From an uncultured Roseobacter sp. (GTDB taxonomy: Bacteria; Pseudomonadota; Alphaproteobacteria; Rhodobacterales; Rhodobacteraceae): a stretch of 64,000 nucleotides of DNA. The notes under the pieces are model-generated. The model saw only the letters and a list, made by a program, of their open reading frames with translations, searched no databases and was not told the DNA's origin. This document shows positions 34,018 to 43,275 of this stretch, in pieces (position 1 is the first letter of the stretch; each line of letters opens with the position of its first letter). The stretch spans positions 186,001-250,000 of the forward strand of contig CANKZM010000005.1 of assembly GCA_947488305.1 (NCBI GenBank), in the 5' to 3' direction. Made by a program: the position numbers and the translations under genes.

Positions 34018-34854
34018 ATGCAGAACAAGCTACTTCTCATCATTTTGGATGGTGTGCCCTACCGCAACTTTCGCCGCCTTTTTGGAAATCTGGAAGGATG
34101 GGTGGACAGTGGCGAGGCGCGCGTCTGGACGCATCGCTCTGTCCTGCCTTCAATGTCGGCCCCTTGTTATGCCTCGATACACACCGGCCTTGCACCTGCC
34201 GTGCATGGCTGCACCGGCAACCATGATGTCAGGCGTCTTGAGCACGCGGATGTGTTTTCGCAAGTGCGCGCTGCAGGCGGGGTCACCGGCGCGGTCGCAC
34301 ATTCCTTCTGGTCGGAGTTTTTCAACCGGGCGCCTTTCGATTACGTGCGCGACATCGAATATGACGAGCCGCAGAGCGCGTCGATCAACCATGGGCGGTT
34401 CCACACGATGACAGGCTATGGCCTGATCAATCAAATGACGCCAAGCGATGTCGATCTCTTTGCGACGCTGACCCGACTGTGTACGAACTTCGGCCTGAAC
34501 TACGGGATGCTGCATACCTGCACGCTGGATTGCATGGGGCATCGCTTCTTTCACGATTGCCGGGAAATGGATGATGCCTGCGCGACGATGGATGCGATGC
34601 TTGCGCCATTTATTCCCAAATGGCGCGCGGCTGGGTACGAGGTGATTGTTACGGCCGACCATGGACAGGACGCACGCGGCCATCACGGCGGGCGCGACCC
34701 GCTGCAACAGGAAACGGCGCTCTACTATTTTGGACCCGCAGAAGGGCCGGACAGTGACGCCGTGATCGACCAACTGCAACTGGCACCAACTATTCTGTCA
34801 AGACTGGGTGCGCCCATCGCCGACACGATGGAAGCAACCGTCTTCCTGAAGTGA
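34018..34854 (+). CDS. Alkaline-phosphatase-superfamily phosphodiesterase (NPP type)
   Basis: A 278-residue enzyme of the type-I phosphodiesterase/nucleotide pyrophosphatase group. The first metal aspartate is D11 in IILDGVPYRNF. The nucleophile is likely S47 in SVLPSMSAPCYASIHTGLAP, where related enzymes have Thr or Ser. TADHGQDARGHHGG near residue 218 carries further metal ligands. No signal peptide, so it is probably cytosolic. Candidate substrates are nucleotide or phosphonate esters. It converges on the acyl-CoA synthetase with a 3 bp gap. Confidence 0.85.
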   Translation: MQNKLLLIILDGVPYRNFRRLFGNLEGWVDSGEARVWTHRSVLPSMSAPCYASIHTGLAPAVHGCTGNHDVRRLEHADVFSQVRAAGGVTGAVAHSFWSEFFNRAPFDYVRDIEYDEPQSASINHGRFHTMTGYGLINQMTPSDVDLFATLTRLCTNFGLNYGMLHTCTLDCMGHRFFHDCREMDDACATMDAMLAPFIPKWRAAGYEVIVTADHGQDARGHHGGRDPLQQETALYYFGPAEGPDSDAVIDQLQLAPTILSRLGAPIADTMEATVFLK

Positions 34855-34857
34855 TCG

Positions 34858-36750
34858 TCAGGCGGCAACTGCGTCGTCGGTCACTTCCCAAGGCCGCACA
34901 AACGCGTTGAGGCTTTTGGCAATGTCGTCCTCACTCGCCCCGTTTGCGGCAATCATTGCGACCAGCCCGCGCTTCTTGTCGTCGACCACCATTGTGACCC
35001 GAGCGGCAACGCCGTCCTGCGCCAACGCCTCATTATAAATCCGCGTGATCGCGTGTTTGCGAAGATCCGGTTTGAAAATCTTGCCAACGGCAGTTTTCGG
35101 CAATTCCGGCATGATGGTCATATGTTTGGGCTGTGCCGCCCGTTCATGCACATGTTCTTTGCAAAACGAGAGCAATTCTTCTTCCGAGACAGAGCCACCA
35201 TCCACAAGCTCGACAAAAGCGCAGGGCACCTCCCCGGCATGGGCGTCCGGTTGCCCGATGGCACCGGCGAACGCAACAGCCTCATGATGCAACAGCGCCT
35301 CTTCGATCTCGGCCGGATCGATATTATGTCCGCCCCGAATGATCAGGTCCTTGGCACGACCCGTGATCCAGAGGTAGCCATCCGCATCCACACGCCCCAG
35401 ATCACCGGTGCGCAGGTGATCGCCATAGTAAAGATCCACGTTTTTTTCGACCTCGGTATAGGTGTTGCCGCTATAAACGCCCGGGTTCGACACGCAAATC
35501 TCTCCGATCTCATCTAGCTCTGCTTCAACGGGACCGTTTGGCGTGCTTTTGATGATTTTTACGTCGCAGTAAGGGAATGGGATACCAATACTGCCGACCT
35601 TTTTCTCACCATCGGTCGGGTTGCAGGACACAAGGCAGGTGGCCTCTGTCAGCCCGTAGCCTTCGACCAGGGTCACACCTGTGGCTTCTTCAAAACGTCG
35701 GAACAGTTCAAGCGGCAGAGGCGCGGATCCTGAAAAAGCGGTTTTCACGGAACTGACGTCCGCATCAATGGGGCGCTGCATCTTGGCAGAGATCGCCGTC
35801 GGCACCGTGATGATGAATGTAACCCGCCAGCGCTCCACCAGTTTCCAGAAATTGTCCATGACCCCTTCGCCGCGATACCCCTGAGGGGTGGGAAAGATCA
35901 CATGAGCCCCCGATGTAACCGCCGCCATCAATATGACATGGCACGCAAAAACGTGAAAAAGCGGCAGCGGGCAGATGATGTTGTCTTCCTCTGTGAAGAG
36001 CAGTTTCGTCCCGATCCAACCGTTATAGATCAGCCCCGAATACCGATGCTGGGCGACCTTTGGCATGCCCGTCGTCCCGCCCGTGTGGAAATAACAGGCG
36101 ACCCGGTCGCCATCGCTATCGGGGAATGTCAGGGATTTGGGTTGCTTCGAGACTTCAGCGTTGAAATTCAGGTATCTTGCATGGTTCTGCACGCTGCGTT
36201 TTGGACGGATGAGCGGCACAATCCACGATTTTGGCGGCGTCAGGTAGCGCAACAGGTCGACTTCGAGCACGGTTTGTACGTTGGGTGCCAAGGCCACGGC
36301 TTCAGCCGTCTTGTCCGCAACATCTGTCTTTGGGAAGGGACGAAGTGTAACGACAACCTTTGCATTTGTTTCCCGCAAGATTGATCCGATCTGCTCCGCG
36401 TCCAGCAATGGGTTGATCGGATTGGCGATGCCCGCCACGGCACCGCCCAACAATGCCAGAACCGTTTCATTTGCATTGGGCAGGACATAGGCGACCACGT
36501 CGGTCTCCCCCACACCTAGCGACCGAAACAGATTGGCCGTTTGGGTGACCCGGTCCTTGAGGTCCGTCCAGGTCAGTGTTTCCGCCTTGTCTTTTGGGCC
36601 TGAGAAAATCTGGTAACTGATAGCGTTGTTGTTGGGAAATCGCTCTGCCGTACGGCTCAGAAGTCCATACAGAGTTGGTGGCAGGTTGCGCTGCTCCCAC
36701 GGCATTTCGTTTTCGATCGCATTGCGATCGTCCAGTCCTGCAAACGTCAT
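34858..36750 (-). CDS. Acyl-CoA synthetase (AMP-forming)
   Basis: A 630-residue ANL-superfamily ligase that activates a carboxylic acid to the acyl-AMP and then acyl-CoA. The P-loop HTGGTTGMPK is at 222-231, followed by VEGYGLTEATCLVSCN and LWITGRAKDLIIRGGHNIDPAEIEEAL with the hinge aspartate. The last 60 residues form the C-terminal domain with PKTAVGKIFKPDLR, supplying the catalytic lysine. The length and closing motif are closest to long- or medium-chain fatty acyl-CoA synthetases. Chain-length preference cannot be read. 123 bp separate it from the ABC exporter gene downstream. Confidence 0.91.
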   Translation of the reverse strand: MTFAGLDDRNAIENEMPWEQRNLPPTLYGLLSRTAERFPNNNAISYQIFSGPKDKAETLTWTDLKDRVTQTANLFRSLGVGETDVVAYVLPNANETVLALLGGAVAGIANPINPLLDAEQIGSILRETNAKVVVTLRPFPKTDVADKTAEAVALAPNVQTVLEVDLLRYLTPPKSWIVPLIRPKRSVQNHARYLNFNAEVSKQPKSLTFPDSDGDRVACYFHTGGTTGMPKVAQHRYSGLIYNGWIGTKLLFTEEDNIICPLPLFHVFACHVILMAAVTSGAHVIFPTPQGYRGEGVMDNFWKLVERWRVTFIITVPTAISAKMQRPIDADVSSVKTAFSGSAPLPLELFRRFEEATGVTLVEGYGLTEATCLVSCNPTDGEKKVGSIGIPFPYCDVKIIKSTPNGPVEAELDEIGEICVSNPGVYSGNTYTEVEKNVDLYYGDHLRTGDLGRVDADGYLWITGRAKDLIIRGGHNIDPAEIEEALLHHEAVAFAGAIGQPDAHAGEVPCAFVELVDGGSVSEEELLSFCKEHVHERAAQPKHMTIMPELPKTAVGKIFKPDLRKHAITRIYNEALAQDGVAARVTMVVDDKKRGLVAMIAANGASEDDIAKSLNAFVRPWEVTDDAVAA

Positions 36751-36873
36751 GCGGTTTCCTCCCCAAAACTGACATGAAGATCTTTGTGTTGGCGCGCAGG
36801 ATGCTGGGGAACGAGGCGCGACGCAAGCCCAGTGACGTGGCGTGAAAAATATAGACGCAGCGTCAGAAACGGA

Positions 36874-38685
36874 TCACTCCGCTGCCATGCCTTCTGTGAA
36901 CTGCAGTTTTGCAAGCCGTGCATACAACCCGTCTTCTGCAACAAGCTGGTCATGCGGACCCGTGGCCACGATCCGGCCTTCGTCCAATACGACAATGCGA
37001 TCTGCCTTTTTCACAGTCGCCAGACGATGCGCCACGATCAGCGTCGTACGCCCGTTGCTCAAGGTATCGACGGCTTGCTGTACGGCGCGCTCACTTTCAG
37101 CATCAAGGGCGCTTGTCGCCTCGTCGAGCAGCAGAACCGGCGCATCGCGCAGGATCGCCCGCGCAATCGCGATCCGCTGCTTCTGACCACCCGAAAGCAT
37201 AACCCCGCGTTCACCAAGATAGGAGTCATAGCCATCCGGCAAGGCAGAAATGAAATCATGTGCTGCGGCCGCACGTGCCGCTTCTTCGATCTCGGCGTCG
37301 CTGGCATCGGGCCGGCCAAAGCGAATATTCTCTCGCGCCGAGGCGGCAAAAATAATTGGGTCCTGAGGCACAAGCGCAATCGATTTCCGGAAATCGTCAC
37401 GTCGCAGATCGGACAGATCCACACCGTCCAATGTGACTTTGCCGGATGCCGGGTCGTAAAACCGCAAAAGCATCTGGATGATTGTCGTCTTGCCCGCCCC
37501 CGAAGGCCCGACAAAGGCGATGGTCTCTCCGGGCTCTACTGCGAGATTGACGTGGTCCAGCGCAAGAATGTTCGGTCTGGATGGATAAGAGAAACTGACG
37601 TCCTCGAAGCTGATGCGGCCAGTTACAGGCTCTGGCAAAGCCTTAGGCTGCGCTGGATCCTTGACCGAATCTTCACTGCGCAACAACTCTACCAAACGTT
37701 CCGTAGCACCTGACGCGCGTTGCAACTCGCCCCAGATCTCCGACAAGGCAGCGACCCCACCTGCCACCATCACGGCGTAGATGACGAATTGTACCAATGC
37801 GCCCTGGGTCATGTCGCCTGACCGCACATCGCGCGCGCCGACCCACAAGACGCCGACAATGCCCGCAAAGACAAGAAAGATCACAATCGCTGTCATGATT
37901 GCGCGGGTTTTGACCCTCCGTCTCGCGGCATCATAGGACAATTCGGTCACGTCCGAGAACTGTGAACGGCTCGCGGCCTCATGGGTGAAAGCCTGAACTG
38001 TCTGCACGGCACTCAAGGATTCCGATGCATTGCCGGAGGAGGCAGCGATCCAGTCCTGGTTTTCCCGGCTCAAGACCCGGAGCCTTCGCCCCAAAACAAG
38101 AATCGGAACAATCACGGCAGGAACGATAAGAAGCACCAAGCCGGTCAACTTCGCAGAGGTCAAAAGCATCAAGGCAAGCCCACCGACGAAAATCAGCAAG
38201 TTACGCAAGGCAATCGAAACAGATGACCCGATCACGGAGAGGATCAGCGTCGTGTCCGTCGTGATACGGCTCAGCACTTCCCCCGTCATGACCTTTTCGT
38301 AAAACGCCGGGCTCATCCCGATGACCCGGTCAAAAACGGCTTTGCGGATGTCGGCGACCACACGTTCGCCAAGACGTGTAACAAGGGCATACCGCAGCGC
38401 GGTCCCGACCGCGAGCAGACCCGCAATCGCCAGCGCAGCCGCAAAGTACAGATCCAGTGTTTGCGGATCCTTGGTGTAAAAATTGTCAACGACGCGGCGC
38501 ACGGCGAGTGGCAAGGTCAGCGAAATCATCGCCGTGACGATCAATGCCGCCAGAGCGCCCGCCACCAAAGCCCGATAAGGCCGCAAAAACGGCAGCAAAG
38601 CTTTGAGAGAACCCAGTTTTCTGGATTTCTCCCGTTCCTCAGTTTGCCCGGGCGCACCGGGGCCCGTGGGTGTGGGCCGAGCCAT
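36874..38685 (-). CDS. ABC exporter, half-transporter with fused membrane and ATPase domains
   Basis: A 603-residue type-IV exporter (MsbA/BmrA-like). Six membrane helices occupy about residues 35-325, and the ATPase has Walker A GPSGAGKTT at 393-401, signature MLSGGQKQRIAIARAIL, Walker B VLLLDEATSALD and the H-loop VAHRLATVKKAD. It works as a homodimer, exporting lipids, drugs or peptides; the substrate is unknown. The N-terminal Pro/Gly-rich tail of about 20 residues is unremarkable. Genes around it give no clue. Confidence 0.91.
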   Translation of the reverse strand: MARPTPTGPGAPGQTEEREKSRKLGSLKALLPFLRPYRALVAGALAALIVTAMISLTLPLAVRRVVDNFYTKDPQTLDLYFAAALAIAGLLAVGTALRYALVTRLGERVVADIRKAVFDRVIGMSPAFYEKVMTGEVLSRITTDTTLILSVIGSSVSIALRNLLIFVGGLALMLLTSAKLTGLVLLIVPAVIVPILVLGRRLRVLSRENQDWIAASSGNASESLSAVQTVQAFTHEAASRSQFSDVTELSYDAARRRVKTRAIMTAIVIFLVFAGIVGVLWVGARDVRSGDMTQGALVQFVIYAVMVAGGVAALSEIWGELQRASGATERLVELLRSEDSVKDPAQPKALPEPVTGRISFEDVSFSYPSRPNILALDHVNLAVEPGETIAFVGPSGAGKTTIIQMLLRFYDPASGKVTLDGVDLSDLRRDDFRKSIALVPQDPIIFAASARENIRFGRPDASDAEIEEAARAAAAHDFISALPDGYDSYLGERGVMLSGGQKQRIAIARAILRDAPVLLLDEATSALDAESERAVQQAVDTLSNGRTTLIVAHRLATVKKADRIVVLDEGRIVATGPHDQLVAEDGLYARLAKLQFTEGMAAE

Positions 38686-39090
38686 GTTCAGTCCTTCATT
38701 CTATCGCACACTTTGATGGCCTTACTGCAGTCGGTCGTCAAGGTATCGCGAGGGGTGTCGGACAATTACACGCAGGCTCACAAACGCAACTCGGTTTGAG
38801 GACAGCGTTGATCTTCTCCGTGCTCGCCACGACACTGTATTTGATCAGGTCTTACGGCGTTGAGCGGGCTTTTGGAGAAGAGGACCGAGGGGGTCGATTT
38901 CGGGTTGTCTCGGTCGGCAAATCAAGAGGTGTGCTATCGCCCCGCAATAGGGCTGCCCGAAAAACCAAAATGCGACGTGCTTGCAAAGCACGCTGTCCGA
39001 CACCGCACGCGGGGTAACAGCCAAAAACCTAGCAGCCTGCAAGGACTCTCGTTCGAAACCAAACCGCTCTTGGATCGGTGGCCGCTCAGT
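38686..39090. other. 405 bp intergenic region, possible gene remnant
   Basis: No convincing ORF. A minus-strand frame at about 38845-39042 reads through 65 codons but lacks a ribosome site and recognisable motifs, and plus-strand frames are shadows. The stretch lies upstream of the ABC exporter and downstream of the Imm11-like gene. It may contain the exporter promoter and a decayed gene. Confidence 0.4.
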
Positions 39091-39744
39091 TTATCCCGCA
39101 ACCGGACAGCGCGTAACCTGCATGTCGCCCATAAGGCCCGCCCGGCGGATTGCTTCAAGAGATGCATCTGTGAAGAACAGCGACCAGAGCAGGCTGTTAT
39201 CCTGCCACATGTCCTGCCCGGTCAAGGCCTCGGCGCGGACGGAAATATCATTGTCGGTAATATCCCAAGGTATGGTTCCAACGTGGTTATCATCGTCATA
39301 CCGGTTCGGTTTATAGCGCCGGGAATGCTCTGGATCGAAAGTTGAAACCCTGTCTGGCATGTAGAGGAAGTAATGCGTTCCGGGCCAAGGCGTTTTTTTG
39401 TCGCTATGCAGCAGTTGCACCGGGATGAAGCAAGAGGCGCCAAGGTCAAAGGCTTCAAGGACATCCTTCATTTCCTGAGACGCTATAAAAAAACCATTTG
39501 CCTTGAACAGATGCGGCAAGCGCTTCTTTCTGTTGTCGCTGTCGTTGGAACACCACATTATTTTGGGTAGTTCGTCACCACTGACCTCTTTTCCTAGCTC
39601 GAAGCGCCAAATGAGATCAATGAATTCGTTCTTTGCTGTCTCCAACGCGTGACAGGAAAACCCAAATTCCTCTTTCATGCTCAACAACGTGCGCGACAAC
39701 CAAACGTGTTTGGTATTTCTTGCTCGATTGTTGTCCCTATTCAT
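39091..39744 (-). CDS. Imm11-like (DUF1629) protein, orphan
   Basis: A 217-residue cytosolic protein. The order FFIASQEMKDVLEAFDLG, then FIPVQLLHSDKK, then HYFLYMPDRVSTFDPEHSR, and finally LLWSLFFTDASLEAIRRAGLMGDMQV resembles the Imm11/DUF1629 fold seen among immunity proteins of polymorphic toxin systems. The recognition is by eye and moderate. The ATG at 39744 has a GGAGGG about 11 bp upstream; the frame runs 35 codons further with no better start. No toxin gene is adjacent. The gene appears richer in A/T and less typical in codon use than its neighbours, which suggests acquisition. Confidence 0.55.
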   Translation of the reverse strand: MNRDNNRARNTKHVWLSRTLLSMKEEFGFSCHALETAKNEFIDLIWRFELGKEVSGDELPKIMWCSNDSDNRKKRLPHLFKANGFFIASQEMKDVLEAFDLGASCFIPVQLLHSDKKTPWPGTHYFLYMPDRVSTFDPEHSRRYKPNRYDDDNHVGTIPWDITDNDISVRAEALTGQDMWQDNSLLWSLFFTDASLEAIRRAGLMGDMQVTRCPVAG

Positions 39745-40099
39745 CCGGCCTGCGCCCTCCTTTGAGCTCTCTAGACCCATAGCGGCTTTTGCTGAAGCCT
39801 TGCAACCGTCTGTCAACATTGCGAAAGTGTCGCCATGGGCGGTTTTCAATCCCGTTGATGCACTGTTCCTGATTGACTTTAGTTTTGGGCACAGTCGGTT
39901 TCGGCTGAATAAATGTCGCTTGTGCCTGATTTACGTGGTTTTGAACCATGATCTGACAGGTAGAAATGCACTTTACGCCAAGCCAGCCAAGACGCTCCAG
40001 ACGTCCGTCAAATAATCCTTCCTAAACCACAACCTCAGCGCGTAGGTTTATCTGATGTCATTCTGCATGATGGAGGATGGCCCCAAGGGAGGACTAAGA

Positions 40100-41269
40100 A
40101 TGAACGACCGTATGCGTTTTGGCATTTTTCTTGCCCCATTTCATAAACCCGGGATCAACCCGACACTCGCGCTCGAACAGGATCTGGAACTTGTTCAATG
40201 GCTGGACCGGTGTGATTATGACGAGGTCTGGTTTGGCGAGCACCATTCCGCCGGATCCGAAATATCTGCCAGCCCTGAAATCATGATTGCCACTGCCGCT
40301 CCGCGCACCAGACGGATCAAGCTGGGAACCGGTGTTGTGTCTGTCAGCTATCACAACCCGCTGTGGGTGGCCGAAAAGATCGTGCAGCTTGACCACCTGA
40401 CACGCGGGCGGGCGATGCTTGGCCTTGGGCCCGGATCTCTGCCGACCGATGCTGCCATGATCGGGCTGTCGCAAAAAGACACACGCGGGTTGCTGGCTGA
40501 TGGGCTGGATATCATTACGCGGCTTTTGCGCTCCGACGAACCGGTCAATTTCGAAAACGACCGCTGGGTGCTGAAAGACGCGCGACTGCATCTGCGGCCT
40601 TATTCCAACTTTGATCTGGCCACTGCTGCCGTCGCATCGCCCACCGGCCCAAAACTGGCGGGCAAATACGGGACCGGGCTGATCTCTATCGGGGCGACAA
40701 CGGCCGCCGGTTTTGACGCGCTCGCGCTGCACTGGGACGTCATCGAAGAGGAAGCGAAACACTACAAGCAGCAGGTCGACCGGTCAAAATGGCGGCTTGT
40801 GGGCCTGTGCCATATCGCCGAAACCGTCGAACAGGCACGGCGCGATGTGGAATATGGGATCGAACACTGGTTCAACTATTTCCAGGAAATCGCTGCCTTC
40901 CCGCAAATGTCGATGCCTGGGCAGAACGCCAAGGAGATGATCGACTTCATCAACGATAGCGGTTTCGGGGCCATTGGAACGCCCGAGATGTGCAGGGCGC
41001 AAATCGACAGACTCTGGACCCAATCCAATGGTGGCTTCGGTGCCTATCTGATGCTCGCGCACAACTGGGCCAATTTCGACGCGACACGCAAATCCTATGA
41101 ACTGATCGCGCGCGAAGTCTTCCCGCATTTCCAGGGGCAGCACATGTCAACCATGAACGCGGCCATGCGTGCGCAGAAGATGCGGCCAGAACTGGCCGAG
41201 ATCCACGCCAAAGCGGTAGAGACTGCGCAAAACAACTATGCGGCGGAGAAAGAGAGCCGGGCCGGATAG
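40100..41269 (+). CDS. LLM-class flavin-dependent monooxygenase
   Basis: A 389-residue bacterial-luciferase-like enzyme using FMNH2 and O2. The barrel start RFGIFLAPFHKPG, then EVWFGEHHSAGSEISASPEIMIAT and LGTGVVSVSYHNPLWVAEK, with GRAMLGLGPGSLP, match limonene-monooxygenase-like members. The substrate is not predictable. A strong AAGGGAGG ribosome site precedes the ATG at 40100, which rules out the in-frame ATG 15 codons upstream. It is a single gene ending at an inverted repeat shared with the MarR gene. Confidence 0.9.
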   Translation: MNDRMRFGIFLAPFHKPGINPTLALEQDLELVQWLDRCDYDEVWFGEHHSAGSEISASPEIMIATAAPRTRRIKLGTGVVSVSYHNPLWVAEKIVQLDHLTRGRAMLGLGPGSLPTDAAMIGLSQKDTRGLLADGLDIITRLLRSDEPVNFENDRWVLKDARLHLRPYSNFDLATAAVASPTGPKLAGKYGTGLISIGATTAAGFDALALHWDVIEEEAKHYKQQVDRSKWRLVGLCHIAETVEQARRDVEYGIEHWFNYFQEIAAFPQMSMPGQNAKEMIDFINDSGFGAIGTPEMCRAQIDRLWTQSNGGFGAYLMLAHNWANFDATRKSYELIAREVFPHFQGQHMSTMNAAMRAQKMRPELAEIHAKAVETAQNNYAAEKESRAG

Positions 41270-41285
41270 CTACCGGATCAACTCA

Positions 41286-41314
41286 GCCGTCGCACCTCGT
41301 GTAGGCGCGACGGC
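41286..41314. terminator. Inverted repeat after the luciferase-like gene
   Basis: Perfect eight-base arms GCCGTCGC and GCGACGGC with a 13-base loop, 17 bp beyond the stop. No T run follows, so factor-independent termination is uncertain; the symmetry is clear. Confidence 0.45.
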
Positions 41315-41537
41315 GTAAGAAGCTGAACACGAGGCCGTTGCACTGTCGACGCAGGAGGGGGCCATCTGACCGGCGTGTTCGACACTTTGTATTTGCGAGA
41401 TAGTCAGTACACTTATCGACTAAAGAACGCAGGTCCGCTGCCTTTTTCAGCCAAGACGCTGCGATCGTCAAAGGTTCCAACCGAGTGCAATTTTCCAGGT
41501 GTTGCAGGGCGACTTGAACTTGGCCTCTCATACATAG

Positions 41538-42008
41538 CTAGTCCGGTGAGCCTGATGCCCTTTCGAGGCGGTTTTTCAGGTATTTGATTACCTCTTGCGC
41601 GGTCTCAATGTCATCTGTCGACAAACCTTTGGAGAGATCATTCGCCCAAGGAACCTGTAAGGTAATGGCAGCTTCGAAGAGCTCTTGGCCCTTGTCAGTC
41701 AGCGCAACAAGATGTGCTCTTTTGTGTTGCGGATTTGGGCGGAACTCAACAATTCCTTCCTTTTCCAGTTCATTTGCGATGCGTTGAACACCCTGTCGGT
41801 GAACGCCCATCGTACGGGCGTGTGATGCAACCGAGTCCGGCTTTTCGGCTTGTGCAATAGCGCCCAGAATCTGCCAGCGCGCGCTGGTCAGTCCAAGATC
41901 CGCAACCAGCCGGTCACCCGCCAGTACAAGTCGACCATTCAGTCGAAACACGTCCAGTATCAGTGCTGTTACCGCTTCACCGTTCTTCGTCCACTGCTTC
42001 TTTGTCAT
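41538..42008 (-). CDS. MarR-family transcriptional regulator
   Basis: A 156-residue winged-helix repressor. The DNA-binding domain is LGLTSARWQILGAIAQ ... VASHARTMGVHRQGVQRIANELEKEGIVEFRPNPQHKRAHLVALT. The ATG giving MTKKQWTK is preferred; the frame continues upstream across the divergent promoter, which is not plausible coding. Two perfect inverted repeats lie in the divergent promoter region, one just upstream of this start, so autoregulation and control of the ABM gene are likely. The inducing ligand is unknown. Confidence 0.9.
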   Translation of the reverse strand: MTKKQWTKNGEAVTALILDVFRLNGRLVLAGDRLVADLGLTSARWQILGAIAQAEKPDSVASHARTMGVHRQGVQRIANELEKEGIVEFRPNPQHKRAHLVALTDKGQELFEAAITLQVPWANDLSKGLSTDDIETAQEVIKYLKNRLERASGSPD

Positions 42009-42025
42009 GCCGATTGCATAATTTG

Positions 42026-42043
42026 TTGACAACACATTGTCAA
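42026..42043. promoter_or_regulatory. Operator-like palindrome 1 in the MarR/ABM intergenic region
   Basis: Perfect arms TTGACAA and TTGTCAA separated by CACA, 18 bp in all, beginning 18 bp upstream of the MarR start. The size and symmetry are what MarR dimers bind. Confidence 0.7.
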
Positions 42044-42062
42044 AATGATTATCAGCACTAAA

Positions 42063-42075
42063 TGACAACATGTCA
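42063..42075. promoter_or_regulatory. Operator-like palindrome 2 in the MarR/ABM intergenic region
   Basis: TGACA and TGTCA arms around ACA, sharing the TGACA/TGTCA half-site with palindrome 1; centre-to-centre spacing about 34 bp, near three helical turns. It lies within the likely promoter or leader of the ABM gene. Confidence 0.65.
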
Positions 42076-42108
42076 CCATTTTTAAAACTATTCATGGAGC
42101 AAAGTAAG

Positions 42109-42477
42109 ATGGTCAATTTCAAACCCCTCGATCCCAAATGGCCAATAGAGAAACAACTGGGCGTCGACGCCGGACCAATAGTTTTGGTCAACCTCTTCAC
42201 CGTCGACACCGCTGATCGAGACGCGCTGGTTGAGGCCTGGAAAGAAGACGCGCTCTGGATGAAGAAACAGCCGGGATACATCGGCACGCAACTGCACGAG
42301 GCGATTGGCGACAGCAGCATGTTTCTGAATTACGCGACCTGGGATTCCGTTGCTGATTTCAGAGCAGCATTCTCAAATCCAGAGTTTCAAAGCGCACTCA
42401 GCCACTACCCGTCCAGTGCCGTCACAGCACCGCATCTGTTCGAAAAGATTGCCGTACCTAATTGTTGTACGGCGTAA
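42109..42477 (+). CDS. Antibiotic-biosynthesis-monooxygenase-domain protein
   Basis: A 122-residue ABM/dimeric alpha-beta-barrel protein (IVLVNLFTVDTADRDALVEAWKE, then QPGYIGTQLHE, and LNYATWDSVADFRAAFSNPEF). Such proteins oxidise quinol-type polyketides or degrade haem; many act in defence against quinones. The ATG at 42109 is chosen for the GGAG 9 bp before it; ATG codons at 42070 and 42094 are alternatives. Divergent from the MarR gene and presumably repressed by it; the membrane protein gene follows closely. Confidence 0.75.
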   Translation: MVNFKPLDPKWPIEKQLGVDAGPIVLVNLFTVDTADRDALVEAWKEDALWMKKQPGYIGTQLHEAIGDSSMFLNYATWDSVADFRAAFSNPEFQSALSHYPSSAVTAPHLFEKIAVPNCCTA

Positions 42478-42516
42478 ACCGTGCCCCGCCAAAAAGTCGG
42501 CTTTGAGGATAAGAAG

Positions 42517-42954
42517 ATGAAAAAACGCGTTCACGCAATTGCAGGTGGCATTGGATTCCTGATGATCTTCCTTTTCTGGACGTCCACGGCGATCAGCGAG
42601 TTGTTTGCGGGTCATGAGACAATCGCAACCGTCAAGGTTTTGATCCTGAAGGGTATGTTTATTCTCATCCCGGCAATGGCGATCGTGGGCGGATCGGGCA
42701 TGGCAATGGGCCGGAGACGCAAAGACGGCGCTGCAAAAGCCAAGAAAAAACGCATGCCCATCATCGCGCTGAACGGGTTGGTGGTTCTGGTACCAGCTGC
42801 ATGGTTTCTTGCTGGTAAAGCGGCTGCCGGGGAATTCGATAGCACCTTCTATGTCGTTCAGTCTGTTGAATTGTTCGCAGGGGCGGCAAACCTCACTATG
42901 ATGGGGCTGAACATTCGTGACGGCTTGAAAATGACCGGCAGGATAAGACGTTGA
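42517..42954 (+). CDS. Small four-helix membrane protein
   Basis: A 145-residue hydrophobic protein with four predicted helices (about 5-25, 35-60, 75-95 and 105-125) and a lysine/arginine-rich loop MGRRRKDGAAKAKKKR between the second and third. No motif beyond this is recognised. It follows the ABM gene by 39 bp and may form with it the MarR-controlled unit, for example as an efflux or quinone-related membrane component. The start at ATG 42517 follows GGATAAGAAG. Confidence 0.6.
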   Translation: MKKRVHAIAGGIGFLMIFLFWTSTAISELFAGHETIATVKVLILKGMFILIPAMAIVGGSGMAMGRRRKDGAAKAKKKRMPIIALNGLVVLVPAAWFLAGKAAAGEFDSTFYVVQSVELFAGAANLTMMGLNIRDGLKMTGRIRR

Positions 42955-43275
42955 CCGGAGATCCTACTCTCAAGTCAGAATGCTAACGAGCTTTTGGGGT
43001 GCAATGAGTTCGGCAACCGGTGTTTCGCGGCATAGAATAGTTATGCGCGAGTGACTTTAGCTAAACGAACACAATAACTTGCTAGTCGATCAACGTCCAG
43101 AAATGCGGGTTTCAAGCGCAGCCCGACAAATTGGCACGCAATGACCAAAATGTGCAGAGACCAAACTCAATCTGATCGGGCACCGTTCGACGCATGCAGC
43201 CCGTTCCGCACAACAAATGGCATGTGATGCCCGCGCAATTGGGCCGAGGCTCCGGCCAGGTACGCCGTACTTCTG
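42955..43275. other. 320 bp intergenic region, no gene recognised
   Basis: Non-coding between the membrane protein and the first kinase of the catabolic island. No ORF with a ribosome site. Short palindromic patches only. Confidence 0.4.

Noticed and set aside
36784-37713. 309-codon plus-strand frame across the ABC exporter
   Set aside because: Antisense to the ATPase domain; the minus-strand translation carries all ABC motifs.
38845-39042. 65-codon minus-strand frame in the gap upstream of the ABC exporter
   Set aside because: No ribosome site, no recognisable motif, and composition like non-coding DNA.
41283-41531. 82-codon minus-strand frame after the luciferase-like gene
   Set aside because: Contains the inverted repeat that probably ends the preceding gene and shows no family features; considered a chance frame.
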